DNA from: Streptomyces bambusae
GTDB taxonomy: Bacteria > Actinomycetota > Actinomycetes > Streptomycetales > Streptomycetaceae
NCBI RefSeq assembly: GCF_020532645.1
Contig: NZ_JAJAUZ010000002.1
Location: forward strand, 214,968-278,967
DNA length: 64,000 nucleotides
Direction: 5' to 3'
Shown: one piece after another, positions 56,483 to 64,000 of the stretch
How positions within the stretch are numbered: position 1 is the stretch's first letter
Layout of the letters: every line of letters begins with the position of its first letter
The notes under the pieces: generated by a model
The model's input: the letters and a program-made list of their open reading frames with translations, nothing else
Databases searched by the model: none
Told to the model about the DNA's origin: nothing
Translations under genes and position numbers: made by a program

Positions 56483-57196
56483 TCAGGACCAGGCGGCGAC
56501 CAGGTAGCCGACGCCGTACGGGGCGTCCTCGTACAGCAGCCGGCCGTCGAGGCCGGCGACCTCGGCGGCGCCCGCGAGGACCTGCCAGGGGGCCCGTCCG
56601 GCGGCCTGGAGTGCGGTGGCGAGGTCCGCGTCGATCGCGGCGAGGGCCGCGGTGTCGGCTGTGCCGAGGGCGCGGGCGGCAGCGGCGTCGAAGCCGGCGG
56701 CGCGCTCGTCGAGGTAGCCGGGGGCCTTGACCGTGCGGCAGGCGCTGCTGTCCCCGAGGACGAGCAGGGCGGTCCGTTCCGGGCCGGCCGCCAGCTCGCG
56801 GCCGGCGGCGAGGCATCCGTCGGTGCCGAGGGCCGGGTCCACGGCGAGGCCGGACACGGGGGCGGCGGACCAGGTGGTGTGGTCCAGCAGCCAGGCGGCG
56901 ACGGCCAGGGCGGCGGGCAGCTCGCGGCCGCCGGCGGCCTCGCCGGTCCCGAGCCGCACCTCCGTGCCCGGCACGCCGAAGCGGCGGAAGGAACCGGGGC
57001 TGCCCTGCGGGTAGGACCCGGCGGCGTCACCGCCGGCCGGGCCGACCACGACGAGGCGGTCGGGCCGGGAGGCGGCGAGTACCGCGAGCGCGTCGGAACA
57101 GGCGGTGCGCGCGGCGGCGAGTTCACCGGCCGCCCCGGCCGCGACCTCCGGCACGAGCAGCGGCGGACAGGGACATACGGCAGCGGCTACGAGCAT
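56483..57196 (-). CDS. class III extradiol dioxygenase-like protein
   Basis: 237 residues. The overall fold is that of the LigB/DODA family (VCPCPPLLVPEVAAG, LVVVGPAGGDAAGSYPQGSP, TALLVLGDSSACRTVKAPGY). The iron-binding histidines of true enzymes are not evident: the N-terminal HPP position reads CPCPP, and His is scarce throughout. It is therefore probably not an active dioxygenase. Similar proteins sit between miaA and miaB in Streptomyces, so linkage may hint at a tRNA-related or metal-related role. This is unproven. Confidence 0.7.
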   Translation of the reverse strand: MLVAAAVCPCPPLLVPEVAAGAAGELAAARTACSDALAVLAASRPDRLVVVGPAGGDAAGSYPQGSPGSFRRFGVPGTEVRLGTGEAAGGRELPAALAVAAWLLDHTTWSAAPVSGLAVDPALGTDGCLAAGRELAAGPERTALLVLGDSSACRTVKAPGYLDERAAGFDAAAARALGTADTAALAAIDADLATALQAAGRAPWQVLAGAAEVAGLDGRLLYEDAPYGVGYLVAAWS

Positions 57197-57333
57197 GATC
57201 CGCAGCGTAGTACGCGCGGGACGGCGACGGCGTGCGCACGGACGAGCCCGTAGGGGCCGCGCGGACGGCACCGACGAGCGGGGCTGCGCGCACCGCCCGG
57301 ACCCGGAGGTCCGGCCGTGCGCCGCCGCCGGTG

Positions 57334-58815
57334 TCAGTTGACGGAGCAGCCGCCGGTGGCGGCCGGGAGCGGCGCCGGGACGCCGATCGCGGGGAGGCCG
57401 AGCATGACGCCCGCCGGCTGGGCGGGGGCGGCGTTGCGCTTCTCCCAGGCGTCGCCGGCGCGGGTGCGGCGGACCCCGGTGGTGGGGCCTTCGGCGAGCA
57501 GGTGGTGGGGGGCCGCGTAGGTGATCTCGACGGTCACCACGTCACCGGGGCGGACCTCGGCGTCCGGCTTGGTGAAGTGGACGAGGCGGTTGTCGGGCGC
57601 CCGGCCGGAGAGCCGGTGGGTGGCGCCGTCCTTGCGGCCCTCGCCCTCGGCGACCATGACCTCCAGGGTGCGGCCGACCTGCTTCTTGTTCTCCTCCCAG
57701 GAGATCTCCTCCTGGAGGGCGACCAGGCGCATGTACCGCTCCTGGACGACTTCCTTGGGGATCTGGCCCTCCATGTCGGCGGCCGGGGTGCCGGGGCGCT
57801 TGGAGTACTGGAAGGTGAAGGCGTTCGCGAAGCGGGCCTCGCGGACCGCGTGCATGGTCTGCTCGAAGTCCTCCTCGGTCTCGCCGGGGAAGCCCACGAT
57901 GATGTCGGTGGAGATGGCGGCGTGCGGGATCGCGGCGCGCACCTTCTCGATGATCCCGAGGAAGCGCTCCTGCCGGTACGAGCGGCGCATCGCCTTCAGG
58001 ATCCGGTCGGATCCGGACTGCAGGGGCATGTGCAGCTGCGGCATCACGTTCGGGGTCTCGGCCATGGCGGCGATGACGTCGTCGGTGAAGTCGCGGGGGT
58101 GCGGGGAGGTGAAGCGGACCCGCTCCAGGCCCTCGATCTGACCGCAGGCGCGCAGCAGCTTGCTGAAGGCCTCGCGGTCGCCGAGGTCGGAGCCGTAGGC
58201 GTTCACGTTCTGGCCGAGCAGGGTGATCTCGGAGACGCCCTCGGCGACGAGCGCCTCGACCTCGGCGAGGATGTCGCCGGGACGGCGGTCCTCCTCCTTG
58301 CCGCGCAGCGCCGGGACGATGCAGAAGGTGCAGGTGTTGTTGCAGCCGACGGAGATCGACACCCAGGCCGCGTAGGCGGACTCGCGGCGGGTCGGCAGCG
58401 TGGAGGGGAAGGCCTCCAGCGACTCGGCGATCTCGACCTGCGCCTCTTCCTGGATGCGGGCGCGCTCCAGCAGCACCGGCAGCTTGCCGATGTTGTGGGT
58501 GCCGAAGACGACGTCGACCCAGGGGGCGCGCGCGACGATGGTCTCGCGGTCCTTCTGGGCGAGGCAGCCGCCGACGGCGATCTGCATGCCGGGGCGCTTC
58601 GTCTTCATCGGGGCGAGCCGGCCGAGGTTGCCGTACAGCTTGTTGTCGGCGTTCTCCCGGACCGCGCAGGTGTTGAAGACGACGACGTCGGCTTCGCCCT
58701 CGGGGGTCCCCTCGGGCGCGCGGACGTAGCCGGCGTCCTCCAGCAGTCCGGAGAGCCGCTCGGAGTCGTGCACATTCATCTGACACCCGTAGGTGCGCAC
58801 CTCGTACGTCTTCAC
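57334..58815 (-). CDS. miaB: tRNA-2-methylthio-N6-dimethylallyladenosine synthase
   Basis: 493 residues from a GTG at 58815. MiaB adds a methylthio group to i6A37 made by MiaA. The N-terminal UPF0004 domain has the first cluster cysteines ([30 protein letters not shown]). The radical-SAM motif CxxxCxxC is in [22 protein letters not shown] domain lies near residues 375-440. A C-terminal tail of about 50 residues follows and is unconserved. It diverges from the TAXI gene. Confidence 0.95.
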   Translation of the reverse strand: MKTYEVRTYGCQMNVHDSERLSGLLEDAGYVRAPEGTPEGEADVVVFNTCAVRENADNKLYGNLGRLAPMKTKRPGMQIAVGGCLAQKDRETIVARAPWVDVVFGTHNIGKLPVLLERARIQEEAQVEIAESLEAFPSTLPTRRESAYAAWVSISVGCNNTCTFCIVPALRGKEEDRRPGDILAEVEALVAEGVSEITLLGQNVNAYGSDLGDREAFSKLLRACGQIEGLERVRFTSPHPRDFTDDVIAAMAETPNVMPQLHMPLQSGSDRILKAMRRSYRQERFLGIIEKVRAAIPHAAISTDIIVGFPGETEEDFEQTMHAVREARFANAFTFQYSKRPGTPAADMEGQIPKEVVQERYMRLVALQEEISWEENKKQVGRTLEVMVAEGEGRKDGATHRLSGRAPDNRLVHFTKPDAEVRPGDVVTVEITYAAPHHLLAEGPTTGVRRTRAGDAWEKRNAAPAQPAGVMLGLPAIGVPAPLPAATGGCSVN

Positions 58816-58934
58816 CTGTCCAGGGTAAAGGGGGCGCGGTGGTGGCTCGGCCCGGTGCGTGGTGCGCGAGGGGCCCGTGTGACGTGAGACGCCGGGTCTG
58901 GCCGGGAATGGGGCGAGGTGGCAGGATCGCGCAC

Positions 58935-59945
58935 ATGCCCCTCGCACTCCCCCGGTTCGCCGGGTTCCGGTCCCGCAGACGCCGTCTCCTGGCGGGTGCG
59001 GCGGCCGGGCTGACCGTGCTGGGGCTGCTGCTGTGGTGGCTGTTGCCGCTGGGGCGCCCGGAGCCGGAGGGTCCGCTGACCTTCAGCACGGGCGGGCGCT
59101 CGGGCGTCTACCACCTGTACGGCGAGCTGCTCCAGGAGGCCCTGACGCGGGACCTGCCGCAGGTGGACGTGGCGCTGCTGCCCAGCGAGGGCTCCCAGCA
59201 GAACCTGGAGCGGGTGGCGACGGGCGCCGCGGACTTCACGATCGCCACGGCCGACGCGGTGTCGAAGTACAAGATGGACGACCGGCCGGGCGCGGACCGG
59301 CTGCGCGGGTGCGCGCGGCTGTACGACGACTACGTGCAGCTGGTGGTGCCGGCGGACTCGCGGGTGGACTCGGTACGGGACCTGAAGGGGCTGCGGGTCG
59401 GGATCGGCCAGCCGGCGTCGGGCGTACGGCTGATCTCGGAGCGGCTGCTGACTGCGGCGAAGCTGGATCCGGCGACGGACATCACACCGGTGTCGATCGG
59501 CATCGACCAGATGCCGGCCCAGCTGGAGGCGGGCCGGATCGACGCGTTCATCTGGTCCGGCGGGCTGCCGACGAACGCGGTGAAGGAGCTGTCGGAGCGG
59601 ACCGACATCCGGCTGGTGCAGCTCGGGGACATGATCAAGGAGCTGCAGCGCAGCGGGACGCCGGCCCGGTACTACCGGAGTGCGGTGATCTCCCCCGACA
59701 CGTACAAGTGGGCGCGCAGCAACGACGACGTGACCACCCTGGCGGTGCCGAACCTGCTGGTCACGACCGATCGTACGGATGCCGCGCTGACCGAGGGGCT
59801 GACCCGGACGGTCATCGACAACCGGGACCGGATCGGGCACCAGGTGCACGCCGCGCAGCTCGTGGACCTGCGGACGGCGATCTACACGGATCCGCTGGAG
59901 CTGCACGAGGGCGCAGCGCGGTACTACCGGTCGGCGAAACCGTAG
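58935..59945 (+). CDS. membrane-anchored TAXI-family solute-binding protein
   Basis: 336 residues. One N-terminal transmembrane anchor ([20 protein letters not shown]) precedes a TAXI binding domain: [60 protein letters not shown] and [22 protein letters not shown] proteins normally deliver ligand, for instance glutamate, to a fused DctQ/DctM permease. No TRAP membrane subunit lies in the window, so it may act as a sensor or with a distant permease. The stop overlaps the convergent ROK gene by 22 bp. Confidence 0.85.
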   Translation: MPLALPRFAGFRSRRRRLLAGAAAGLTVLGLLLWWLLPLGRPEPEGPLTFSTGGRSGVYHLYGELLQEALTRDLPQVDVALLPSEGSQQNLERVATGAADFTIATADAVSKYKMDDRPGADRLRGCARLYDDYVQLVVPADSRVDSVRDLKGLRVGIGQPASGVRLISERLLTAAKLDPATDITPVSIGIDQMPAQLEAGRIDAFIWSGGLPTNAVKELSERTDIRLVQLGDMIKELQRSGTPARYYRSAVISPDTYKWARSNDDVTTLAVPNLLVTTDRTDAALTEGLTRTVIDNRDRIGHQVHAAQLVDLRTAIYTDPLELHEGAARYYRSAKP

Positions 59946-60910
59946 CGCTCGGCCGGGGCCGCGGCGCCTTCGAGGAGTTCGACCGCGGCCGCGGCCGCGC
60001 CGATGAGGCCGGCGGCGGTGCCGAGGGCGGCCGGGACCACGTCGAGGCCGCGGACGAAGTCGAGGGCAGCGTAGTCGGCGAGGTGGCGGCGGAGCGGTGC
60101 GAAGAGCACGTCGCCGGAGCCGGCGACGCCGCCGCCGATCACGGCGAGGTCGGTCTCGACCAGGGTGGCGGTGGCCGCGATGGCGGCGGCCAGGGCCCGG
60201 CCGGCCCGGTCGAAGGCGGCGACGGCGACGGGGTCGCCGAGACGGGCGGCCGCGGCCACGCCGGCGGCGGTGGGGTCGGGTCCGGTCCAGCCCTGCTCCG
60301 CGGCCCAGCGGGCGATGGCGGTGCCTGAGGCGATCTGCTCCACGCAGCCGCGGCCGCCGCAGGCGCAGGGCTCGCCGTCGAAGGCCACGGAGATGTGGCC
60401 GATGTGGCCGGCGTTGCCGGTGGGGCCGGGGTGGAGGCGGCCGTCGAGGACGAGGCCGCCGCCGACGCCGGTGGAGACGACCATGCACAGGGCGTTCGCC
60501 CGGCCGCGAGCGGCGCCGAGCCAGTGCTCGGCGGCGGTCATCGCAACGCCGTCGCCGACGAGGACGGTGGGGACGGGGGCGCCGTGCCGGGCCAGGACCT
60601 CCCGGGTGCGGGCGAGGACCGGGAAGTCGCGCCAGGCGGTGATGTTGACCGGGCTGACGGTGCCGCGCGACGCGTCGACGGGGCCGGCGCTGCCGATGCC
60701 GCAGCGCCGTACGGCGGACCAGGCGGGGTCGCGGGCGAGGTCGGCGACGACGTCCGCCACGGCCTGCATGACGTCTTCGGGGGCGGTGGTGCGGGGGGTG
60801 GGGCGCTGGGTGCGGGCGGTCAGCGTGCCGTCCTCGTGGACGAGGGCGCCGGCGATCTTCGTACCGCCGATGTCGATGGCGGCGCTCGGTCCGGTGGCGG
60901 GGGTGTTCAC
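59924..60910 (-). CDS. ROK-family sugar kinase
   Basis: 328 residues from a GTG with an AGGAG ribosome site. ROK hallmarks are AAIDIGGTKIAGALV near residue 11, GSAGPVDASRGTV, the phosphate region VVSTGVGGGLVLDGRLHPGP, GNAGHIGHISV and the zinc motif CACGGRGCVEQIASG. There is no N-terminal DNA-binding domain, so it is a kinase, not a regulator. It is probably glucokinase-like or a N-acetylsugar kinase. It converges on the TAXI gene with an overlapping 3' end. Confidence 0.9.
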   Translation of the reverse strand: MNTPATGPSAAIDIGGTKIAGALVHEDGTLTARTQRPTPRTTAPEDVMQAVADVVADLARDPAWSAVRRCGIGSAGPVDASRGTVSPVNITAWRDFPVLARTREVLARHGAPVPTVLVGDGVAMTAAEHWLGAARGRANALCMVVSTGVGGGLVLDGRLHPGPTGNAGHIGHISVAFDGEPCACGGRGCVEQIASGTAIARWAAEQGWTGPDPTAAGVAAAARLGDPVAVAAFDRAGRALAAAIAATATLVETDLAVIGGGVAGSGDVLFAPLRRHLADYAALDFVRGLDVVPAALGTAAGLIGAAAAAVELLEGAAAPAERYGFADR

Positions 60911-61015
60911 GGGCGCTCCTGTGGTGGCGGTCGTGATCCAGTATGCGCGTCGGCCCGTGGCCCCGTGACGCCGCCGCCCTCTTGCCCGTGCCCGCCCCTG
61001 ACGTGGCCGCCGTTC

Positions 61016-61145
61016 GGGGCTCCGCCCCGGACCCCGCGCCCCAAACGCCGGCGAGGCCGAGTCGTCTCAGCCCGCAGGCGAACTGCGGAGGGGGCACGAT
61101 CAAGCCCGTCCGGCGATTGAGGACCGGGGTCCGGGGCGGAGCCCC
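61016..61145. repeat. inverted pair of a dispersed Streptomyces intergenic element
   Basis: Two perfect 20-bp arms (61016-61035 and 61126-61145; core GGGGCTCCGCCCCGGACC) face each other about 90 bp apart. Partly complementary CCAAACGCCGGCGAGG-like segments lie inside them. The same element is tandem at 53609-53764. It may serve as the terminator of the sensor kinase gene, which ends at 61165. Confidence 0.8.
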
Positions 61146-61164
61146 GGGATCCGGGCTCGCCCGG

Positions 61165-62574
61165 TTACAGGGCCGGGGCTTCCGTGCGGGGGACCGAGAG
61201 GGTTACGCGGAGGCCGTGCGGGGGGTTGGTCTCGTAGGAGAGGGTGCCGGCGCTCTTGGCGAGGAGGGCACGGGAGATGGAGAGTCCGAGGCCGGAGCCC
61301 TTGATGTTCTGGTGGCGGCCACTGCGCCAGAACCGGTCGCCGATCCGTTCGAGCTCCTCGTCGGTCAGGCCGGGTCCCCGGTCGGCGACGACCACCGTGG
61401 CGACGCCGGTCCCGGCGGTCGTGGTGACGGTGACCTCCTCGCCCGCGGGCGTGAACTTCAGCGCGTTGTCGATGACGGCGTCGAGCGCGCTCGACAGCGC
61501 GATGGGATCGGCCCAGCACGTGACGGCCGCCTGCCCCGCCTCGGTGAGCCGTACCCCCTTCTCCTCCGCGTACGGCCGCCACGCGGTGACGCGTTCGCCG
61601 ACGAGCGCCCCGATGTCGACGAGCCCCTTCTCGGCGGCCGCGTGCTCGGCGAGCGCGAGGTCGAGCAGGTCGTCGAGGACCTGCGCGAGCCGCTTGCCCT
61701 CGGTCCGCACCGAGGCGATCTCCTCGTTGCCCTCGGGGAGTTCCAGCGCGAGCAGCTCGATCCGCAGGAGCAGCGCGGCGAGCGGGTTGCGCAACTGGTG
61801 CGAGGCGTCGGCGACGAAGGCCCGCTGCTGCTCCAGCACCTCTTCCACGTGGTCGGCCATCTCGTTGAACGAGTGCGCCAGCCGCTGGAGTTCCGGCGGT
61901 CCGCCGGAGGCCGCGACCCGCGAGTTCAGCTGGCCGGTCGCGATGTCGTGGGTGGCCGCGTCCAGGATGCGCACCGGCCGCAGCACCCAGCTGGTCAGCC
62001 GCAGCGCGGCGGCGAACGCCAGCAGCATGGCCGCCGCGAGGCCCGCGCCGACGATCAGCCAGCCGCGCAGGATCCGCGAGCGCATCTGCCCGGTGGGCGA
62101 TTCGGTGACCACGACCGCGACCACGTCGCCGTCCAGCACCACCGGCGAGGCGACGACCAGCCAGGACTGCTCCCAGGGCCACACCTGCGGCGGGTCGTGG
62201 CTGCGCCGGCCGGCGAGCGCCTCCTCGAAGGCGCGCCGGCCCTGCCCTTCGTCGGGCAGGCTCCACCAGCCCGGCGCCCGGGCCATCGTGGCGTCCGTAC
62301 GGGTGAACACGCCCGCGCGGATCCCGTACAGGTCGTGGTAGCGGGCGAGTTCGAACTGCAAGGTGGTGCGGCGTTCGTCGGCGCCGACGGCACCGCTGGA
62401 CGCCGCGTCGCTGACGAACTGGGCGAGGGCCGCGAAGCGGGCCGTGTCGTCGATCCGGTCGACGACCACGCGCTGCTGCTCGGCCGCGGCCATGCTGACG
62501 GCGAGCGGGAAGCCGAAGGCGATCAGGACGCCCGCCATGAGGACGACGAGCAGCGGGAGGAGCCGGGTGCGCAC
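61165..62574 (-). CDS. sensor histidine kinase, OmpR-partner type
   Basis: 469 residues from a GTG at 62574. Two transmembrane helices (MRTRLLPLLVVLMAGVLIAF and GWLIVGAGLAAAMLLAFAAA) bracket an extracellular sensor of about 140 residues. Next come a HAMP region (SWVLRPVRILDAATHDIATG), the H box FVADASHQLRNPLAALLLR and an HATPase (VIDNALKFTPAG, ADRGPGLTDEE, GSGLGLSISRALL). It is 16 bp after its response regulator. The ligand is unknown. The linked transporter gluA is divergent. Confidence 0.92.
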   Translation of the reverse strand: MRTRLLPLLVVLMAGVLIAFGFPLAVSMAAAEQQRVVVDRIDDTARFAALAQFVSDAASSGAVGADERRTTLQFELARYHDLYGIRAGVFTRTDATMARAPGWWSLPDEGQGRRAFEEALAGRRSHDPPQVWPWEQSWLVVASPVVLDGDVVAVVVTESPTGQMRSRILRGWLIVGAGLAAAMLLAFAAALRLTSWVLRPVRILDAATHDIATGQLNSRVAASGGPPELQRLAHSFNEMADHVEEVLEQQRAFVADASHQLRNPLAALLLRIELLALELPEGNEEIASVRTEGKRLAQVLDDLLDLALAEHAAAEKGLVDIGALVGERVTAWRPYAEEKGVRLTEAGQAAVTCWADPIALSSALDAVIDNALKFTPAGEEVTVTTTAGTGVATVVVADRGPGLTDEELERIGDRFWRSGRHQNIKGSGLGLSISRALLAKSAGTLSYETNPPHGLRVTLSVPRTEAPAL

Positions 62575-62590
62575 GCTGGGTGACCGGGCG

Positions 62591-63289
62591 TCAGGAGCCG
62601 GACGGCGGCGCGACGAGCCGGTAGCCGACGCCGCGGACGGTCTCGATCAGCGCGGGCATGCGCAGCTTGGAGCGGAGCGAGGCCACGTGCACCTCCAGGG
62701 TGCGGCCGGTCCCTTCCCAGCTGGTGCGCCAGACCTCGCTGATGATCTGCTCGCGGCGGAACACCACGCCGGGCCGCTGGGCGAGCAGCGCCAGCAGGTC
62801 GAACTCCTTGCGGGTGAGCGGTACGTCGGCCCCGTCGACGGTGACCCGGCGGGTGGGCAGCTCGATGCCGACCGGCCCGAACCGGACCACCGTGTCGGCG
62901 GCGGGTGCCGCGTCGTCGCCGCCGGAGGTGCGCCGGCTGACCGCGTGGATGCGGGCCAGCAGCTCACCGGTGTCGTACGGCTTCACCACGTAGTCGTCGG
63001 CGCCCATGTTCAGGCCGTGGATCCGGGACCGCACGTCGCCGCGCGCGGTCACCATGATCACGGGAGTGCCGGTGCGCTTGCGGATCTTCCCGCAGACCTC
63101 GTAGCCGTCCTGGTCGGGGAGGCCGAGGTCGAGGAGGATCACCCCGTAGGGAGGGGCGTCGGCGGGCAGCAGGGCCTGCAGGGCCTCCTCTCCGCTGCGG
63201 GCGTGCACCACCTGGAAGCCGTGCCGCCCGAGGATCGCGGACAGGGCCGCCGCGACGTGGTCGTCGTCTTCGACGAGAAGCAGTCTCAT
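62591..63289 (-). CDS. OmpR/PhoB-type response regulator
   Basis: 232 residues from the ATG at 63289 (ribosome site AAAGGGGGA). The receiver has LLLVEDDDHVAAAL, the phospho-Asp in VILLDLGLPDQDGYE and the Lys in DYVVKPYDTGELL. The C-terminal winged helix is PLTRKEFDLLALLAQRPGVV with RTLEVHVASLRSKL. It forms an operon with the downstream sensor kinase. It diverges from gluA, and the 249-bp region between them has an inverted repeat that could be its operator. Confidence 0.93.
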   Translation of the reverse strand: MRLLLVEDDDHVAAALSAILGRHGFQVVHARSGEEALQALLPADAPPYGVILLDLGLPDQDGYEVCGKIRKRTGTPVIMVTARGDVRSRIHGLNMGADDYVVKPYDTGELLARIHAVSRRTSGGDDAAPAADTVVRFGPVGIELPTRRVTVDGADVPLTRKEFDLLALLAQRPGVVFRREQIISEVWRTSWEGTGRTLEVHVASLRSKLRMPALIETVRGVGYRLVAPPSGS

Positions 63290-63386
63290 GGGGTCCCCCT
63301 TTCCGGAGTCTCGTACGGGCCACCATGCATCCACGCGGATGAAGAGCCCCACGTCAAGGGGGTTCCGGCGCGGCGCGCCTTCCGTT

Positions 63387-63407
63387 ATGTACCCGGTACG
63401 CGTACAT
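63387..63407. promoter_or_regulatory. ATGTAC-N9-GTACAT inverted repeat between the response regulator and gluA
   Basis: A 21-bp dyad with perfect 6-bp arms lies about 98 bp before the response regulator start and 152 bp before gluA. It is a candidate operator for either promoter. Confidence 0.4.
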
Positions 63408-63425
63408 GTGAGGCGATTACGCACA

Positions 63426-63454
63426 GTGTCACGGAGAAGCCGTATCGTTATGCT
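63426..63454 (+). promoter_or_regulatory. probable gluA promoter
   Basis: GTGTCA (63426-63431) and TATGCT (63449-63454), spaced by 17 bp, fit a housekeeping promoter at 4 of 6 and 4 of 6 positions. It lies about 85 bp before the gluA start. Confidence 0.55.
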
Positions 63455-63538
63455 CAATTCTCGCTCAGATGTGATGACGCTGTGCTCACCCCCTCACTAC
63501 TGTCCTTCCAACCGAGCAGGGACGGGAGCCAGAGACCG

Positions 63539-64000
63539 ATGAGCGGAGTATCAGTGGACAAGGGCACGGCCGACGCGGCTCCGGCCGCCGAGGGCCTCGT
63601 CGTACTGAGCGACGTCAACAAGCACTTCGGCGCGCTGCACGTGCTGCAGGACGTGAACCTGAGCATTGCGCGCGGCGAGGTCGTGGTCGTGATCGGCCCG
63701 TCCGGTTCCGGCAAGTCGACGTTGTGCAGGACGATCAACCGGCTGGAGACCATCGACTCCGGCACGATCACCATCGACGGCAACGAGCTGCCGTCCGAGG
63801 GACGGGCGCTCGCCCGGCTGCGCGCCGACGTCGGCATGGTGTTCCAGTCCTTCAACCTCTTCGCGCACAAGACGGTGCTCGAGAACGTGACGCTGGGCCA
63901 GCTCAAGGTCCGCGGCACGGACTCGGCGGCGGCCATCGAGAAGGCGCGGGCGCTCCTCGACCGGGTGGGCGTCGGTTCGCAGGCGGACAAGTACCCCGCT
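63539..64000 (+). CDS. gluA: glutamate-type amino acid ABC transporter ATP-binding protein, 3' end outside window
   Basis: The frame is open from the ATG at 63539 to the window end (154 residues visible). It is the ATPase of a polar amino acid importer. Walker A is VVVIGPSGSGKSTLCRTINR. The Q-loop is GMVFQSFNLFAHKTVLENVT. The region VLSDVNKHFGALHVLQDV is the family start. The sequence is close to what I recall of actinobacterial GluA for glutamate uptake. The gluBCD genes presumably follow beyond 64000. Confidence 0.92.
   Translation, partial: MSGVSVDKGTADAAPAAEGLVVLSDVNKHFGALHVLQDVNLSIARGEVVVVIGPSGSGKSTLCRTINRLETIDSGTITIDGNELPSEGRALARLRADVGMVFQSFNLFAHKTVLENVTLGQLKVRGTDSAAAIEKARALLDRVGVGSQADKYPA

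Overview
The window is chromosomal DNA from a Streptomyces or close relative. It has very high GC, and GTG starts are common. hrdB with whiH beside it, the nrdR-nrdJ/lexA pair, rshA, an actinobacterial RecQ with a C-terminal phosphoribosyltransferase domain and gluA all point to this genus. From memory, the order resembles the S. coelicolor core between parC (SCO5836) and the glu transporter (SCO5777). I see no prophage, CRISPR array, rRNA, tRNA or complete insertion sequence. About 48 genes are called; the first (parC) and last (gluA) are cut by the window edges.

Layout. 1-13 kb: parC, an Mrr nuclease-TerD fusion, a CobW GTPase, a CitA/CitB-type two-component pair, an acetate-type Na+ symporter with its DUF485 partner, and parE. 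13-20.5 kb: a small zinc-ribbon protein, a secreted trypsin, hrdB, whiH, a fused ABC transporter and an NrtR-like Nudix regulator. 20.5-32 kb: a debranching-type glycosidase, a DUF4192 protein, RecQ, RNase HII, an ADP-ribosylglycohydrolase, a histidine phosphatase, a monooxygenase-fold protein and an arylamine N-acetyltransferase. 32-39 kb: nrdJ and nrdR diverge from lexA, followed by dinG, so dNTP supply and the SOS response sit together. 39-45.4 kb: a four-gene NRPS-independent siderophore operon. 45-55.8 kb: a lipoprotein protease, hflX, an M1 peptidase, rshA, dapF, a membrane protein and miaA. 55.9-64 kb: two small proteins, a LigB-like protein, miaB, a TAXI binding protein, a ROK kinase, an OmpR-type two-component pair and gluA.

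Regulatory DNA is unusually readable. A LexA box lies before lexA, and two NrdR boxes 31 bp apart lie before nrdR. Two inverted consensus DnaA boxes lie before recQ. A doubled 14-bp palindrome precedes the Mrr-TerD gene, and a leaderless promoter probably serves the NrtR-like gene. Strong hairpin terminators follow many genes.

The most striking element is a 165-bp near-complete palindrome that touches the rshA stop codon (50226-50390). It has 80 paired positions: 60 Watson-Crick, 15 G-T and 5 mismatches. All 15 transition differences are G-U-compatible in a plus-strand RNA and none are A-C. This suggests a structured RNA, or a hairpin mobile element shaped by strand-specific change. A second repeat zone before dapF holds three 52-bp units followed by exactly twelve 38-bp units.
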